Below are positions 51,630-60,819 of a DNA stretch of 64,000 nucleotides, piece after piece (within the stretch, counting starts at the first letter, position 1; each line of letters opens with the position of its first letter). A model generated the notes under the pieces. That model was not told the DNA's origin. It saw nothing but the letters and a program-made list of their open reading frames with translations, and did no database searches. The stretch is taken from the NCBI GenBank assembly GCA_041688015.1, contig JBDNIY010000001.1, forward strand, positions 744,001 through 808,000, in the 5' to 3' direction. The position numbers and the translations under genes are program-made. The stretch is from Parvibaculum sp041688015 (lineage in GTDB: Bacteria; Pseudomonadota; Alphaproteobacteria; Parvibaculales; Parvibaculaceae).

Positions 51630-52502
51630 CTAGATGGCGCCGACGGTTTTTTCCGCCGCATGATCTTTTTCTTGATTGAAAAACGGCAGCTTGAGTTCAT
51701 CAAGCAATCCACGCACTTCGGCGCGCGCTGCCACATGCGACATCGACAATGGCGCATCGACCCCCTCTGACCGCAAATCAAGCAAGGTCAGGCCTGAGGG
51801 AAACATTTCGCGGAAAATCACTCGCTCGCCGAACCCCGGCGCAAGCCGAAACCCAATCCGGTCTGCAAGCTCATCAAGCACGCCTTCAACGCGGCGCTTG
51901 TTCTTGGCCGCCAGTGACGACAACCGATTGCGCATCACGATCCAGTCGATCTGCCCGCCATCGGTCATAAGGCGACGCTTGCGGCTTTCCCAGACCATTT
52001 CGCTATAGACCGACGGGCCTTTGATCTTCCAGCTTTGTGGGTCCACGTGCCCTAGCAAATCAAAATCCACGAAACTGTCATTCATCGGCGTGATGAGCGT
52101 ATCGGCAACGGCATGGCCTAAACGCGACAAAAAGCTGTCGCTACCGGGACAGTCAATCACCACAAAATCATTCGCGATTGCGAGCTGCGTATAGGCACCT
52201 TCAAAAGCGGCGCGCTCGGCTGCTTGCGCACCCGCGACGGTATCGAGTTCGGATTTGGGCAAGACCACATGATCCGGCATGACCAGATTGACCTTGGCCC
52301 CCTCTGCCCATGCTTTGCGATTTTCGACATAGCGGGTCAGCGACCGTTGCCGTCCGTCGAGGTCCATCGAACCGACCTTGGCCCCTTCATGCAACAGCAG
52401 GGCGATAACATGCATGGCAGTCGTGGTTTTGCCTGAACCGCCCTTTTCATTCCCAAGCACAATTGTGTGGGCTGGACCCTGTCCACGCGCCGCAATGGTC
52501 AT
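51630..52502 (-). CDS. mipZ: Division-plane positioning ATPase MipZ
   Basis: A 290-residue ParA/MinD-type ATPase: deviant Walker A GNEKGGSGKTTTAMHV near residue 18, switch IDCPGSDSFLSRLGHAV, and MDLDGRQRSLTRYVENRKAW as in Caulobacter MipZ. MipZ binds ParB near the origin and inhibits FtsZ, so it sets the midcell plane. ATG 52502 is the family-like start. It is convergent with the SPOR carboxypeptidase gene, 6 bp apart. Confidence 0.93.
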   Translation of the reverse strand: MTIAARGQGPAHTIVLGNEKGGSGKTTTAMHVIALLLHEGAKVGSMDLDGRQRSLTRYVENRKAWAEGAKVNLVMPDHVVLPKSELDTVAGAQAAERAAFEGAYTQLAIANDFVVIDCPGSDSFLSRLGHAVADTLITPMNDSFVDFDLLGHVDPQSWKIKGPSVYSEMVWESRKRRLMTDGGQIDWIVMRNRLSSLAAKNKRRVEGVLDELADRIGFRLAPGFGERVIFREMFPSGLTLLDLRSEGVDAPLSMSHVAARAEVRGLLDELKLPFFNQEKDHAAEKTVGAI

Positions 52503-52910
52503 ATGGCCCCCAAGCCTGACAGTTTCAGAATGCCGGTCGCCCCCGGAATCAATCTCACCCAAGTTTTAGCTGACAGCAGGTATGCGTCAACCTCGGCACG
52601 GGTACCAGAACATTTCCGCCTGCAACTACACACAAATACCTGTGTGAAGCCATCATTCACCAGATGACAAAGTAACTGGAAAGAGCGCAGACTTAAATTA
52701 TTGGAAAGTCCGCGGCCACTAAAGGGGGGGCTGCTTAATCCAATAAAGTCAAAATCCGACACTAGAAAAATTGCAAATTGCATGATCGTTCGGCGAAATC
52801 CGAGCGACTGAGAACTGCATCCCGCCGTTCCAACTTTCTTCCAATACCGCGATTAGTTTTGAGTGAGGCAACTGGTTTCAACCGCAAAGCAACACGAAAA
52901 CGAGGGGAAG
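52503..52910. other. Gene-free interval upstream of the permease operon
   Basis: 408 bp between the divergent mipZ and permease genes with no convincing ORF. It contains CACACA-6-TGTGTG (52629-52646), a modest inverted repeat that could be a regulator site for the amino-alcohol operon, and AT-rich stretches near 52770. Promoters of both units are expected here. Confidence 0.55.
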
Positions 52911-54467
52911 ATGAGTACAAATCAAGGTTCTTCAAGGGCTGGCGACATCAACAATGAAGATGTCAAAGTCCTCCACAGTATGGGCTACGCGCAAGAATTA
53001 CTGCGCAGCATGGGCGGCTTTTCCAATTTTGCTATTTCGTTCTCCATCATCTGCATTCTGTCCGGTGGCATCAATTCACTGGCACAGGCCACCTCCGGTG
53101 CAGGCGGCATCGGCATCGGCATCGGCTGGCCGCTTGGCTGTGCCATCTCCGGCGTCTTCGCACTGGCCATGGCGCAAATCAGCTCAGCCTATCCAACGGC
53201 TGGTGGCCTCTATCACTGGGGTTCCATTTTGGGGAACCGCTTCAGTGGCTGGCTGACCGCCTGGTTCAACCTTCTCGGCCTTGTCACCGTACTCGGCGCG
53301 ATCAACGCGGGCACATGGACATTCTTCGAGGGGGCATTTCCGGGCCTTGGCATCGCGAACACGTTGACAAACCAGACAATTTTCCTTGCCATCATCACCG
53401 GGTCCATGGCGGCCATCAACCATTTCGGCATCGGTCTGACGGCAAAGCTAACAGATTTTTCCGGCTATCTCATTTTGATAACAGCCGTCGTTCTATCGGC
53501 AGTCTGCCTCTATTACGCGCCAACATGGGATTTCTCTCGCCTGTTCACCTTCACTAACTATTCCGGTGACGTGGGCGGCGGCGTCTGGCCGGATGTATCC
53601 AATAGCTGGGTCTTCCTGCTGGGCCTGCTACTCCCGATCTACACCATCACCGGTTATGATGCTTCGGCACATACATCCGAAGAAACCGTCAATGCCGCAC
53701 GTTCTGTTCCACGCGGCATGGTCGCATCCGTTTTCTGGGCTGCCCTCTTTGGCTACATCATGCTCTGCTCATTTGTACTGATGATCCCAGACATGGGTGA
53801 AGCCGCCAAACAAGGCTGGAATGTCTTCTTCTGGGCTATGGACACGAACGTGCCAACCGGCGTCAGGACGGCACTCTATATCGCGATTTTCGTGTCGCAG
53901 CTCCTGTGCGGCCTTGCCACTATCACCTCGACATCGCGCATGATCTTCGCCTTTTCACGCGATGGCGGGTTGCCGTTCTCCAAGGCGCTGGCCAAAGTCT
54001 CACTCGCCTACCGCACTCCCGTCGCCGCCATTTGGACAGGCGCCACCCTCGCATGGCTCTTTGTCTGGGGTGCGTCCATGGTTTCCATCGCAGGTACGTC
54101 GGCCTATTCGATCGTCGTTTCCTGCACAGTGATTTTCCTGTTCTTCTCCTTCATCATTCCTATCACCCTTGGACTGTTTGTCTACGGAACAGCAAAATGG
54201 CCTAAAATGGGGCCATGGAATATCGGCCGTGGCCTTTATTCGCTGTTTGCCATTCTGTCCTTGATCTCGATGGTTTTGATCTTCGTTATCGGTGTTCAAC
54301 CGCCTAACGACTGGGCACTTGAAATCACCATCGGCTTCCTGATCCTGACGGCGATTGTCTGGATCGTCTTCGAAAGACGCCGGTTCCAAGGCCCGCCAAT
54401 CGGTGATGTCATCGCCAAACGACAGGCCGAGATTGCCGCTGCCGAAGCTGCAATACGCGGTAAATAG
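52911..54467 (+). CDS. APC-superfamily amino acid/amine permease
   Basis: A 518-residue transporter with about 12 membrane segments. SMGGFSNFAISFSIICILSG, TAGGLYHWGSILGNRFSGWL and ITGYDASAHTSEETVNAARS near residue 260 are typical of the amino-acid/choline transporter branch (GABA, polyamine and related amines). GAGGGGA lies immediately upstream of the ATG, which is chosen over the earlier in-frame start at 52863. It precedes the GS-like gene by about 120 bp and probably imports the amine substrate of the pathway. Confidence 0.9.
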   Translation: MSTNQGSSRAGDINNEDVKVLHSMGYAQELLRSMGGFSNFAISFSIICILSGGINSLAQATSGAGGIGIGIGWPLGCAISGVFALAMAQISSAYPTAGGLYHWGSILGNRFSGWLTAWFNLLGLVTVLGAINAGTWTFFEGAFPGLGIANTLTNQTIFLAIITGSMAAINHFGIGLTAKLTDFSGYLILITAVVLSAVCLYYAPTWDFSRLFTFTNYSGDVGGGVWPDVSNSWVFLLGLLLPIYTITGYDASAHTSEETVNAARSVPRGMVASVFWAALFGYIMLCSFVLMIPDMGEAAKQGWNVFFWAMDTNVPTGVRTALYIAIFVSQLLCGLATITSTSRMIFAFSRDGGLPFSKALAKVSLAYRTPVAAIWTGATLAWLFVWGASMVSIAGTSAYSIVVSCTVIFLFFSFIIPITLGLFVYGTAKWPKMGPWNIGRGLYSLFAILSLISMVLIFVIGVQPPNDWALEITIGFLILTAIVWIVFERRRFQGPPIGDVIAKRQAEIAAAEAAIRGK

Positions 54468-54587
54468 CAAGCCGCCAAACACGATGAAGCGGGGGGCGCG
54501 CCATGCGCCCTCCGGTTTCAACCGGAAACGGACACCGGCCTTAGCTGGAAAATCGTTTCTCTATTCGACCATTAAGGAGTCAGCTCA

Positions 54588-55967
54588 ATGCCGCATTTGC
54601 TGCCCGGATTACTTACACTCGACCAACTCACCAATCTCATTAGCAACGGCGAGATCGATACCGTCATCATGGCGATGCCCGACATGCAAGGTCGCCTTGT
54701 CGGCAAGCGTATGCAGGCCAGCTACTTCCTCGACACAGCCATCCACGAAACACACGCTTGCAACTATCTGCTTACCGTCGATACCGACATGGAACCAGTG
54801 CCCGGCTACAAGGCGGCGAGCTGGTCTAGCGGCTATGGCGACTTTGTGCTCAAGCCCGACATGGCCACGCTGCGACGCATCCCATGGCTGCCGGGAACAG
54901 CGCTGGTCATTTGCGACACGCTGGACCACGACGGCAAGGATATCCCTCATGCGCCGCGCTCAATCTTAAAAAAGCAATTGAAGCGTCTCGCGGCCAAAAA
55001 AATGATGGCTAACACGGCGTCCGAGCTTGAGTTCTATCTGTTCAACCAGACCTTTGAGGAAGCCCAGGAAAAAGGCTTTCACGACCTCAAGACCTCCAGT
55101 AGCTACATTCAGGACTATCACATCTTCGGCACCTCTAAGGAGGAGTCGACCATGCGCGCCATCCGCAACGGTTTGGAAAAGGCCGCCATCCCCGTCGAAA
55201 ATTCCAAAGGCGAATGGGGTGCCGGTCAGGAAGAAATCAACATCCGCTATGCCGAAGCCCTCGAAATGGCCGACCGTCATACGATCTTAAAAAATGGCAT
55301 CAAAGAGATCGCTCATCTGCACGGCAAGTCGGTTACCTTCATGGCCAAATGGGACACCGAAAAGGCAGGCTCCTCCTGCCACATCCATGTTTCGCTCTGG
55401 GATAAGGCCGCCAAAGAGGCATTGTTTTATGATCCCAAAAGCAAGATCCATGGCCTTTCCGAGCTCGGCCAGCAATTCCTCGCCGGTCAGATCAAACACG
55501 CCCGCGAAATGACTTATTTTCTCGCGCCCAATATCAATTCCTATAAGCGCTTCGTCAACGGCACCTTCGCGCCTACCAATATCGTTTGGTCCAACGATAA
55601 TCGCACGGCAGGCTTCCGCCTTTGCGGGCACGGCAAAAGCCTGCGCGTAGAATGTCGCATTGGCGGCGCCGATCTAAACCCTTACCTTGCTTTTGCCGCG
55701 CTGATTGCATCGGGCATGGAAGGCGTCGACCAGAAGATGACGCTGGAGCCTGAATTCAAAGGCGATGCCTATGTCGACGAAGGCGTACCGCTGCTGGCCA
55801 AAAATCTGCGCGACGCCCTGAGCGACCTCGAAAAGTCAAAAATGTTCAAAAGCGCTTTTGGCAAGGATGTCTTAGAACACTATCTCCACACCGGCCGCTG
55901 GGAACAACTGGAATTCGACCGACGAGTGACCGACTGGGAAGTCGCAAGAGGATTTGAACGCGCATGA
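54588..55967 (+). CDS. Glutamine synthetase-like gamma-glutamyl ligase
   Basis: A 459-residue GS-fold ligase: ASELEFYLF and the GQEEINIRYAEALEMADRH block carry metal-binding glutamates, with a SCHIHVSLWD motif and CRIGGADLNPYLAFAALIA near the end. The sequence fits the PuuA/GlnA3-4 type rather than GlnA: MQGRLVGKRMQASYFLD at the start replaces the GlnA N-terminus and the Tyr-adenylylation site is absent. Such enzymes couple glutamate and ATP to an amine. Its stop overlaps the aldehyde dehydrogenase start as ATGA, which makes a gamma-glutamylated-amine pathway likely. Confidence 0.88.
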   Translation: MPHLLPGLLTLDQLTNLISNGEIDTVIMAMPDMQGRLVGKRMQASYFLDTAIHETHACNYLLTVDTDMEPVPGYKAASWSSGYGDFVLKPDMATLRRIPWLPGTALVICDTLDHDGKDIPHAPRSILKKQLKRLAAKKMMANTASELEFYLFNQTFEEAQEKGFHDLKTSSSYIQDYHIFGTSKEESTMRAIRNGLEKAAIPVENSKGEWGAGQEEINIRYAEALEMADRHTILKNGIKEIAHLHGKSVTFMAKWDTEKAGSSCHIHVSLWDKAAKEALFYDPKSKIHGLSELGQQFLAGQIKHAREMTYFLAPNINSYKRFVNGTFAPTNIVWSNDNRTAGFRLCGHGKSLRVECRIGGADLNPYLAFAALIASGMEGVDQKMTLEPEFKGDAYVDEGVPLLAKNLRDALSDLEKSKMFKSAFGKDVLEHYLHTGRWEQLEFDRRVTDWEVARGFERA

Positions 55968-57361
55968 GTACCCCTACCCTGAAAGTTGTCTCCCCCGTTG
56001 ACGGGAGCATCTATGCCGAACTGCCACTTGCCTCGGCAAAGGACATCGACACCATCCTCAATAACGCCAAACGCGCGCAAGCAAGCTGGCGGACAACCTC
56101 TATCGCCGAACGCGCCGCTCTCGTCTTGCGTTTCACGGACGCCTTCATCGCCATGAAGGACGACATCGTGCCGGAACTCGCCTGGCAAATGGGTCGCCCT
56201 ATCGCCTTTGGGGCGGGCGAGGTGAGCGGCTTTGAAGAGCGCGTGCGCTACATGGTGGATATCGCGGCCAGCTCGCTCGCCAACATCGACGTTGGCCCAA
56301 AGGAAGGTTTCAAACGCTGGATCAGCCGCGAACCGCTGGGCGTCGTGCTCGCCGTCGCGGCCTGGAACTATCCCTATCTGATCGCGGTCAATGTCGTCGT
56401 CCCGGCCATCATGGCGGGCAATGCCGTGATCTTAAAACATTCCGGTCAGACGCCTCTCTGCGCCGAACGCTTCGCCAAGGCCTTCACGCAGGCGGGCGCG
56501 CCAGACGGCTTGTTCACCGCACTCCACATGAGCCATGAGATGACCGAAAAGATGATCGGCGATGCCCGCGTCGATTATGTTGCCTTCACAGGCTCGGTTG
56601 CAGGCGGCCACGCTATCGTCAAGGCCGCCGCAGAGCGCTTCATTGGCATTGGGCTAGAACTCGGCGGCAAGGACCCGGCCTATGTTCGGCCCGACGCCAA
56701 TATCCCCTTCGCCATCGAAAGCCTTGTCGATGGCGCTTTCTTCAATTCCGGCCAATCTTGCTGCGGGCAAGAACGCCTCTACGTTCATGCCGACGTCTAT
56801 GACACATTTGTCGATGGCTTTGTCGATCTGACCAAAACTTACAAGCTCGGCACCCCGCTTGACAGCGCCACAACTTTGGGGCCGATGGTGCGCTCATCTG
56901 CTGCCGCCTTCGTGCGCGGCCAAATCGAAAGCGCCACACGCGGCGGCGCCAAGGCGCTGATCGACGAAAAACTGTTTCCTGCCTCAAAAGTCAGCACGCC
57001 CTATCTCGCGCCGCAAGTTCTCGTCAATGTGAACCACCAAATGGACGTGATGCGCGAGGAAAGTTTCGGCCCCGTCATCGGCATCATGAAAGTCAGCTCT
57101 GACGAGGAAGCCATTCAACTGATGAATGACAGCCCCTTTGGGCTCACCGCTTCGATCTGGACGGAAGACGAAGACGCCGCCACCAGCATCGGCGATAAGG
57201 TCGAAACCGGCACATGGTTTATGAACCGCTGCGACTATCTCGATCCTGCCCTGCCTTGGACCGGCGTCAAAGACACAGGCCGTGGCGCAACGCTGTCGCG
57301 CATCGGCTATGAATATCTAACCCGCCCGAAAAGCCATCACCTGCGGACTAAAACATCATGA
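55964..57361 (+). CDS. Aldehyde dehydrogenase family protein
   Basis: A 465-residue NAD(P)-dependent aldehyde dehydrogenase: AAWNYPYLIAVNVVVPAIMA, the catalytic Glu in GIGLELGGKDPAYV near residue 230, and the Cys in NSGQSCCGQERLYV near residue 265. Conserved SFGPVIGIMK and SPFGLTASIWT follow. In this operon it should oxidise the gamma-glutamyl aldehyde from the alcohol dehydrogenase to the acid. It overlaps the GS-like and alcohol dehydrogenase genes by 4 bp each. Confidence 0.92.
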   Translation: MSTPTLKVVSPVDGSIYAELPLASAKDIDTILNNAKRAQASWRTTSIAERAALVLRFTDAFIAMKDDIVPELAWQMGRPIAFGAGEVSGFEERVRYMVDIAASSLANIDVGPKEGFKRWISREPLGVVLAVAAWNYPYLIAVNVVVPAIMAGNAVILKHSGQTPLCAERFAKAFTQAGAPDGLFTALHMSHEMTEKMIGDARVDYVAFTGSVAGGHAIVKAAAERFIGIGLELGGKDPAYVRPDANIPFAIESLVDGAFFNSGQSCCGQERLYVHADVYDTFVDGFVDLTKTYKLGTPLDSATTLGPMVRSSAAAFVRGQIESATRGGAKALIDEKLFPASKVSTPYLAPQVLVNVNHQMDVMREESFGPVIGIMKVSSDEEAIQLMNDSPFGLTASIWTEDEDAATSIGDKVETGTWFMNRCDYLDPALPWTGVKDTGRGATLSRIGYEYLTRPKSHHLRTKTS

Positions 57362-58536
57362 TCGACCAATACGCCTCGCTCGTAGGCAACTGGAACTACC
57401 CCACCAAGATACGCTTTGGCGCTGGCCGCATTTCCGAACTGGGCGACGCTTGCCGCGCCGCGGGCATGCGTCGTCCGTTGCTGGTGACCGACCCCTGCCT
57501 AAAGCCACTTCCCATGATCATGGAAGCCATCGCCACGCTCGAACAAGCGGGTCTGGCCTGCGCGCTCTTTGCTGATGTGCATCCCAATCCTATCGGGGCT
57601 GACGTCGAAGCGGGCCTCAAGATGTTTCGCGCCAGCAAACATGACGGCGTCATCGTCTTCGGCGGCGGCAGCGCCATGGATGCGGGCAAGGCCATCGCCT
57701 TCATGTCCGGCCAGACGCGGCCCCTCTGGGACTATGAAGACCGCGAAGACTGGTGGACGCGCGCCAACCCCGCCGGCATCGCGCCTGTCATTGCCGTGCC
57801 GACCACAGCGGGCACGGGCTCGGAAGTTGGGCGCGCTGCTGTCATCGTTGACGAACGCGACCACACGAAAAAGATCATCTTCCACCCCAAGATGCTGCCG
57901 GTCGAAGTCATTGCCGACCCGGAACTGACCACCGGTCTGCCCGCGCACATCACGGCGGCCACCGGCATGGATGCGCTGTCGCACAGCCTTGAAGCCTATT
58001 GCAGCCCTTTCTTCCACCCGATGGGCCAAGGCATCGCGCTTGAAGGCATGCGGCTCTGCAAAGAATGGCTACCTGAAGCCGTCAAGAAAGGTAGCAACAT
58101 CGAGGCGCGCTCGTTCATGCTGGCGGCGTCCTCCATGGGCGCGACCGCCTTCCAGAAAGGCCTCGGCTCGATGCACGCGATGAGCCATCCCTGCTCGTCG
58201 CTGCGCGGCACCCATCACGGCCTGACGAATGCCGTCGTCATGCCCTATGTGCTGGTTCACAACAAAGCCATGATCGAGGAACGCCTGACCGCCTCGGCGC
58301 GCTATATGGGCCTGAAGGACCAAAGCTTTAACGGCTTCCTTGATTGGGTCTTGGGCTTGCGCGAAGAGGTCGGCATCCCGAACACGCTGAAAGACATCGG
58401 CGTCGATCTCGACATGATCGCCGAAGGCGCACCCATGGCATTGGAAGACCCCTCAACGGGGGGCAATCCGCTGCCGATGACGGTCGGGGCCTATGAAAAG
58501 CTCTATCACAACGCCATCGAAGGCCACCTCGTCTGA
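57358..58536 (+). CDS. Iron-containing (type III) alcohol dehydrogenase
   Basis: A 392-residue Fe-ADH: VIVFGGGSAMDAGKAIAFM near residue 97, PTTAGTGSEVGRAAVI near residue 148, and the metal ligands in GMDALSHSLEAY (D and H) and SMHAMSHPCSSLRGTHHGLTN-type residues near 260-280, split here. It oxidises primary alcohols with NAD. It overlaps the aldehyde dehydrogenase gene by 4 bp and completes an ADH/ALDH pair. Such a pair suits an amino alcohol, not a diamine. Confidence 0.92.
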   Translation: MIDQYASLVGNWNYPTKIRFGAGRISELGDACRAAGMRRPLLVTDPCLKPLPMIMEAIATLEQAGLACALFADVHPNPIGADVEAGLKMFRASKHDGVIVFGGGSAMDAGKAIAFMSGQTRPLWDYEDREDWWTRANPAGIAPVIAVPTTAGTGSEVGRAAVIVDERDHTKKIIFHPKMLPVEVIADPELTTGLPAHITAATGMDALSHSLEAYCSPFFHPMGQGIALEGMRLCKEWLPEAVKKGSNIEARSFMLAASSMGATAFQKGLGSMHAMSHPCSSLRGTHHGLTNAVVMPYVLVHNKAMIEERLTASARYMGLKDQSFNGFLDWVLGLREEVGIPNTLKDIGVDLDMIAEGAPMALEDPSTGGNPLPMTVGAYEKLYHNAIEGHLV

Positions 58537-58542
58537 CACCAC

Positions 58543-58866
58543 TTACTGAGGATGACCGGCGACCCAATGGCCGTCAGCATCGTTATGCCCGGCAACCCAT
58601 CCGCGTGACTTAACGCCGGGTGCAAGCGGTGGCGGCACCGGCCCGTCGCTGCGATAAGATCGAACAAATCCGTATTTGCTGTCGTGGCTTGGCACCAAAC
58701 GCTGCGGCGCGTTGACCTTTGGCAATTCGGCATTGGGAAGGGTTTGCGGCGTATAGACCTGAGGTGTCGCTGGCTCCCATGGAAAATTCTGCGCAAAAGC
58801 ACCGCTGACAGGTACCAAACTAAGCACCAGTCCCAAAGCCGCATATCTGAACTTTTGTGTGGTCAT
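58543..58866 (-). CDS. Small secreted protein of unknown function
   Basis: A 107-residue protein with a signal peptide (KFRYAALGLVLSLVPVSGAFAQ with cleavage near residue 24) and a Pro-rich mature part, WEPATPQVYTPQTLPNAELP, ending GWVAGHNDADGHWVAGHPQ with repeated WVAGH. The ATG at 58866 lacks a strong Shine-Dalgarno but gives the signal peptide. It is convergent with the alcohol dehydrogenase gene, 6 bp apart. I do not recognise the family. Confidence 0.7.
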   Translation of the reverse strand: MTTQKFRYAALGLVLSLVPVSGAFAQNFPWEPATPQVYTPQTLPNAELPKVNAPQRLVPSHDSKYGFVRSYRSDGPVPPPLAPGVKSRGWVAGHNDADGHWVAGHPQ

Positions 58867-58972
58867 TTCTTCTATATGGGGATGGCAAGGCACCATGTCC
58901 AACCCGTTGAGGGCCCCGGCTTGATCGTCTAAGGTCGCGCCGCTTTGGCCACTTGATCTTGCGAGCCCGCCC

Positions 58973-59839
58973 ATGACCCTCGATATCATCTCCTACAAAA
59001 TTCCCGTCGCCCGTACCGTGGCCGATCTGCGCGCCGCCGTCGCTGACTGGCGCGCCAAGGGCTTGAGCGTTGGCCTTGTCCCCACCATGGGCGCACTGCA
59101 CGAAGGCCATCTCTCTCTGATCGATCTCGTCAAAACCAAAGCCGACCGCGCCATCGTTTCGATCTTCGTCAATCCAACACAATTTGCGCCGCACGAAGAC
59201 CTCGACGCCTATCCGCGCACCGAAGCCGCCGACGCCGAAAAACTCAGCGGGCGCGGCGATCTGATTTTCGCGCCCAGCGCCGATGAGATGTATCCGCACG
59301 GCTTTTCCACCACGATAAACCTTACCGGCGTCACCGGCCCGCTTGAAGGCGAAGCGCGGCCTACGCATTTTGCAGGTGTCGCCACGGTGGTCGCCAAGCT
59401 GCTGCTGCAAGCGCTCCCCGACATGGCCGCCTTCGGCGAAAAGGACTGGCAGCAATTGCAAGTGATCCGCCGCATGGTGGCTGATTTAAATATCCCCGTG
59501 GAAATTTTCGGCGGTGCGATCCTGCGCGAGAGCGACGGCCTCGCCATGTCGTCGCGCAATGTCTATCTGACACCGGACGAGCGCAAAGCTGCTGGACAAC
59601 TCAACGTTGTCTTGCGTGAAACAGCCGATCAGGTGGCATCAGGCGAAAATATCGACGAGGCCACAGCCCAAGGCGCGGCGCGTATCCTCGCGCTCGGGTT
59701 TAGCACAGTGGACTATCTGGAAGTGCGTCACGCCGAAACGCTTACGGCTTTTACGAGCGGCAAAGCTGGTGAGACTGCGCGCATCCTTGTCGCGGCTAAA
59801 ATAGGACGTACACGTTTAATTGATAATATGCCGGTCTAG
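58973..59839 (+). CDS. panC: Pantothenate synthetase
   Basis: A 288-residue PanC: VPTMGALHEGHLSLIDL (HIGH-like motif) near residue 40, FVNPTQFAPHEDLDAYPRT, FAGVATVVAKLL, EKDWQQLQVIRRM and the MSSRNVYL segment. It condenses pantoate and beta-alanine with ATP. The usual panB partner is not adjacent, so the pathway genes are split in this genome. The neighbours are unrelated. Confidence 0.95.
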   Translation: MTLDIISYKIPVARTVADLRAAVADWRAKGLSVGLVPTMGALHEGHLSLIDLVKTKADRAIVSIFVNPTQFAPHEDLDAYPRTEAADAEKLSGRGDLIFAPSADEMYPHGFSTTINLTGVTGPLEGEARPTHFAGVATVVAKLLLQALPDMAAFGEKDWQQLQVIRRMVADLNIPVEIFGGAILRESDGLAMSSRNVYLTPDERKAAGQLNVVLRETADQVASGENIDEATAQGAARILALGFSTVDYLEVRHAETLTAFTSGKAGETARILVAAKIGRTRLIDNMPV

Positions 59840-59847
59840 ACCTCGCC

Positions 59848-60744
59848 TCAGAGATGCGCCTTGAACCAATCGCGCTGGGCGGGCGCAGACATCGTGAATA
59901 TGTCACCGGTATAGGCCTCAAAATGCATGCAAGGCAGCGCCAGAAACTTTTTAGGTTCAAGCGCCGTTTCAAAAGCCGCCGCTGTCATATCGTATGGCGC
60001 TAGATGATCACTAAGGGCGGCCACCATCATCAGCGGCGTTGGCGAAATGCGGGGAATGTAAATGCCCGGTTCATATTCGGTAAAAAGTTCGACTGAATGA
60101 AGCGTGATGTCGTTTTCCCATGTCGTATCACTGTGCGCCTTCGCATAATCGACAAAGAAGTCATAAGTATCCGCCGTCGGCAGCGCGCAAGGCTGACCAT
60201 CAGGTGCCGTCACCGCGATGCGCCCAGGCGCCTCGCCGCGCAATCGCGCTAGCCGGTCTGCATCAAAACCCGCCCGCAACCCCGGCCAATAGTCACCGCG
60301 AATAAGCCGTCGCGCGCTTTCAAACCCGCCGACCAATGGCACTTGTGAGACCACGCATTTAACGCGCCTGTCAATTGCCGCCACCACCAGCACATGGCCG
60401 CCGCTATAGCTTGATCCCCAAATGCCGATGCGATTGCCATCCACCTCGGGCAGTGTTTGCGCAAATGAAATGGCGTCACGATAGCCGCTGATCTGCTCGG
60501 CAGGGACAATGTGACCACGTGGCGTCCCATCGCTCGCGCCTAGATTTCGATGGTCATAAACCAACACGGCCATCCCGGCGTCCGCGAAGAATGCCGCAAA
60601 ATCGTCGAGGTACATTTCTTTCACGGCAGAAAAGCCATGCGCCATGACGATGAGCGGCGAAGGCCCCTTTGCGCCCTTGGCCGCATAGAGCCAACCTCTG
60701 AGCGTCACTCCGTCCTCAGTCTGGAATTCAATATCGCTGCGCAT
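59848..60744 (-). CDS. Alpha/beta hydrolase (dienelactone-hydrolase/DUF1100-like)
   Basis: A 298-residue alpha/beta hydrolase. The oxyanion segment is VMAHGFSAVKEMYLDDF, the nucleophile elbow GSSYSGGHVLVVAA near residue 112, the acid ALSDHLAPYD and the histidine PCMHFEAYTG near residue 275. There is no signal peptide, so it is cytoplasmic. It converges on panC, 8 bp apart. It could be a thioesterase or a lipase-like esterase; no substrate is assigned. Confidence 0.85.
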   Translation of the reverse strand: MRSDIEFQTEDGVTLRGWLYAAKGAKGPSPLIVMAHGFSAVKEMYLDDFAAFFADAGMAVLVYDHRNLGASDGTPRGHIVPAEQISGYRDAISFAQTLPEVDGNRIGIWGSSYSGGHVLVVAAIDRRVKCVVSQVPLVGGFESARRLIRGDYWPGLRAGFDADRLARLRGEAPGRIAVTAPDGQPCALPTADTYDFFVDYAKAHSDTTWENDITLHSVELFTEYEPGIYIPRISPTPLMMVAALSDHLAPYDMTAAAFETALEPKKFLALPCMHFEAYTGDIFTMSAPAQRDWFKAHL

Positions 60745-60819
60745 GGCGGTCTCCCCATTATTTTAGGAAAGCGGATCACGTCACGGCCGATCTGTCACCC
60801 CTCCTTTTGGGAAGGTCGG

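Noticed and set aside
49947..52502. ParABS or origin region around mipZ
   Set aside because: No parS-like palindrome or dnaA/parB genes were seen; MipZ is not by itself an origin marker.
52629..52646. CACACA/TGTGTG inverted repeat as an operator for the amino-alcohol operon
   Set aside because: Only one low-complexity copy with 6-bp arms; kept as a note in the interval annotation rather than a finding.
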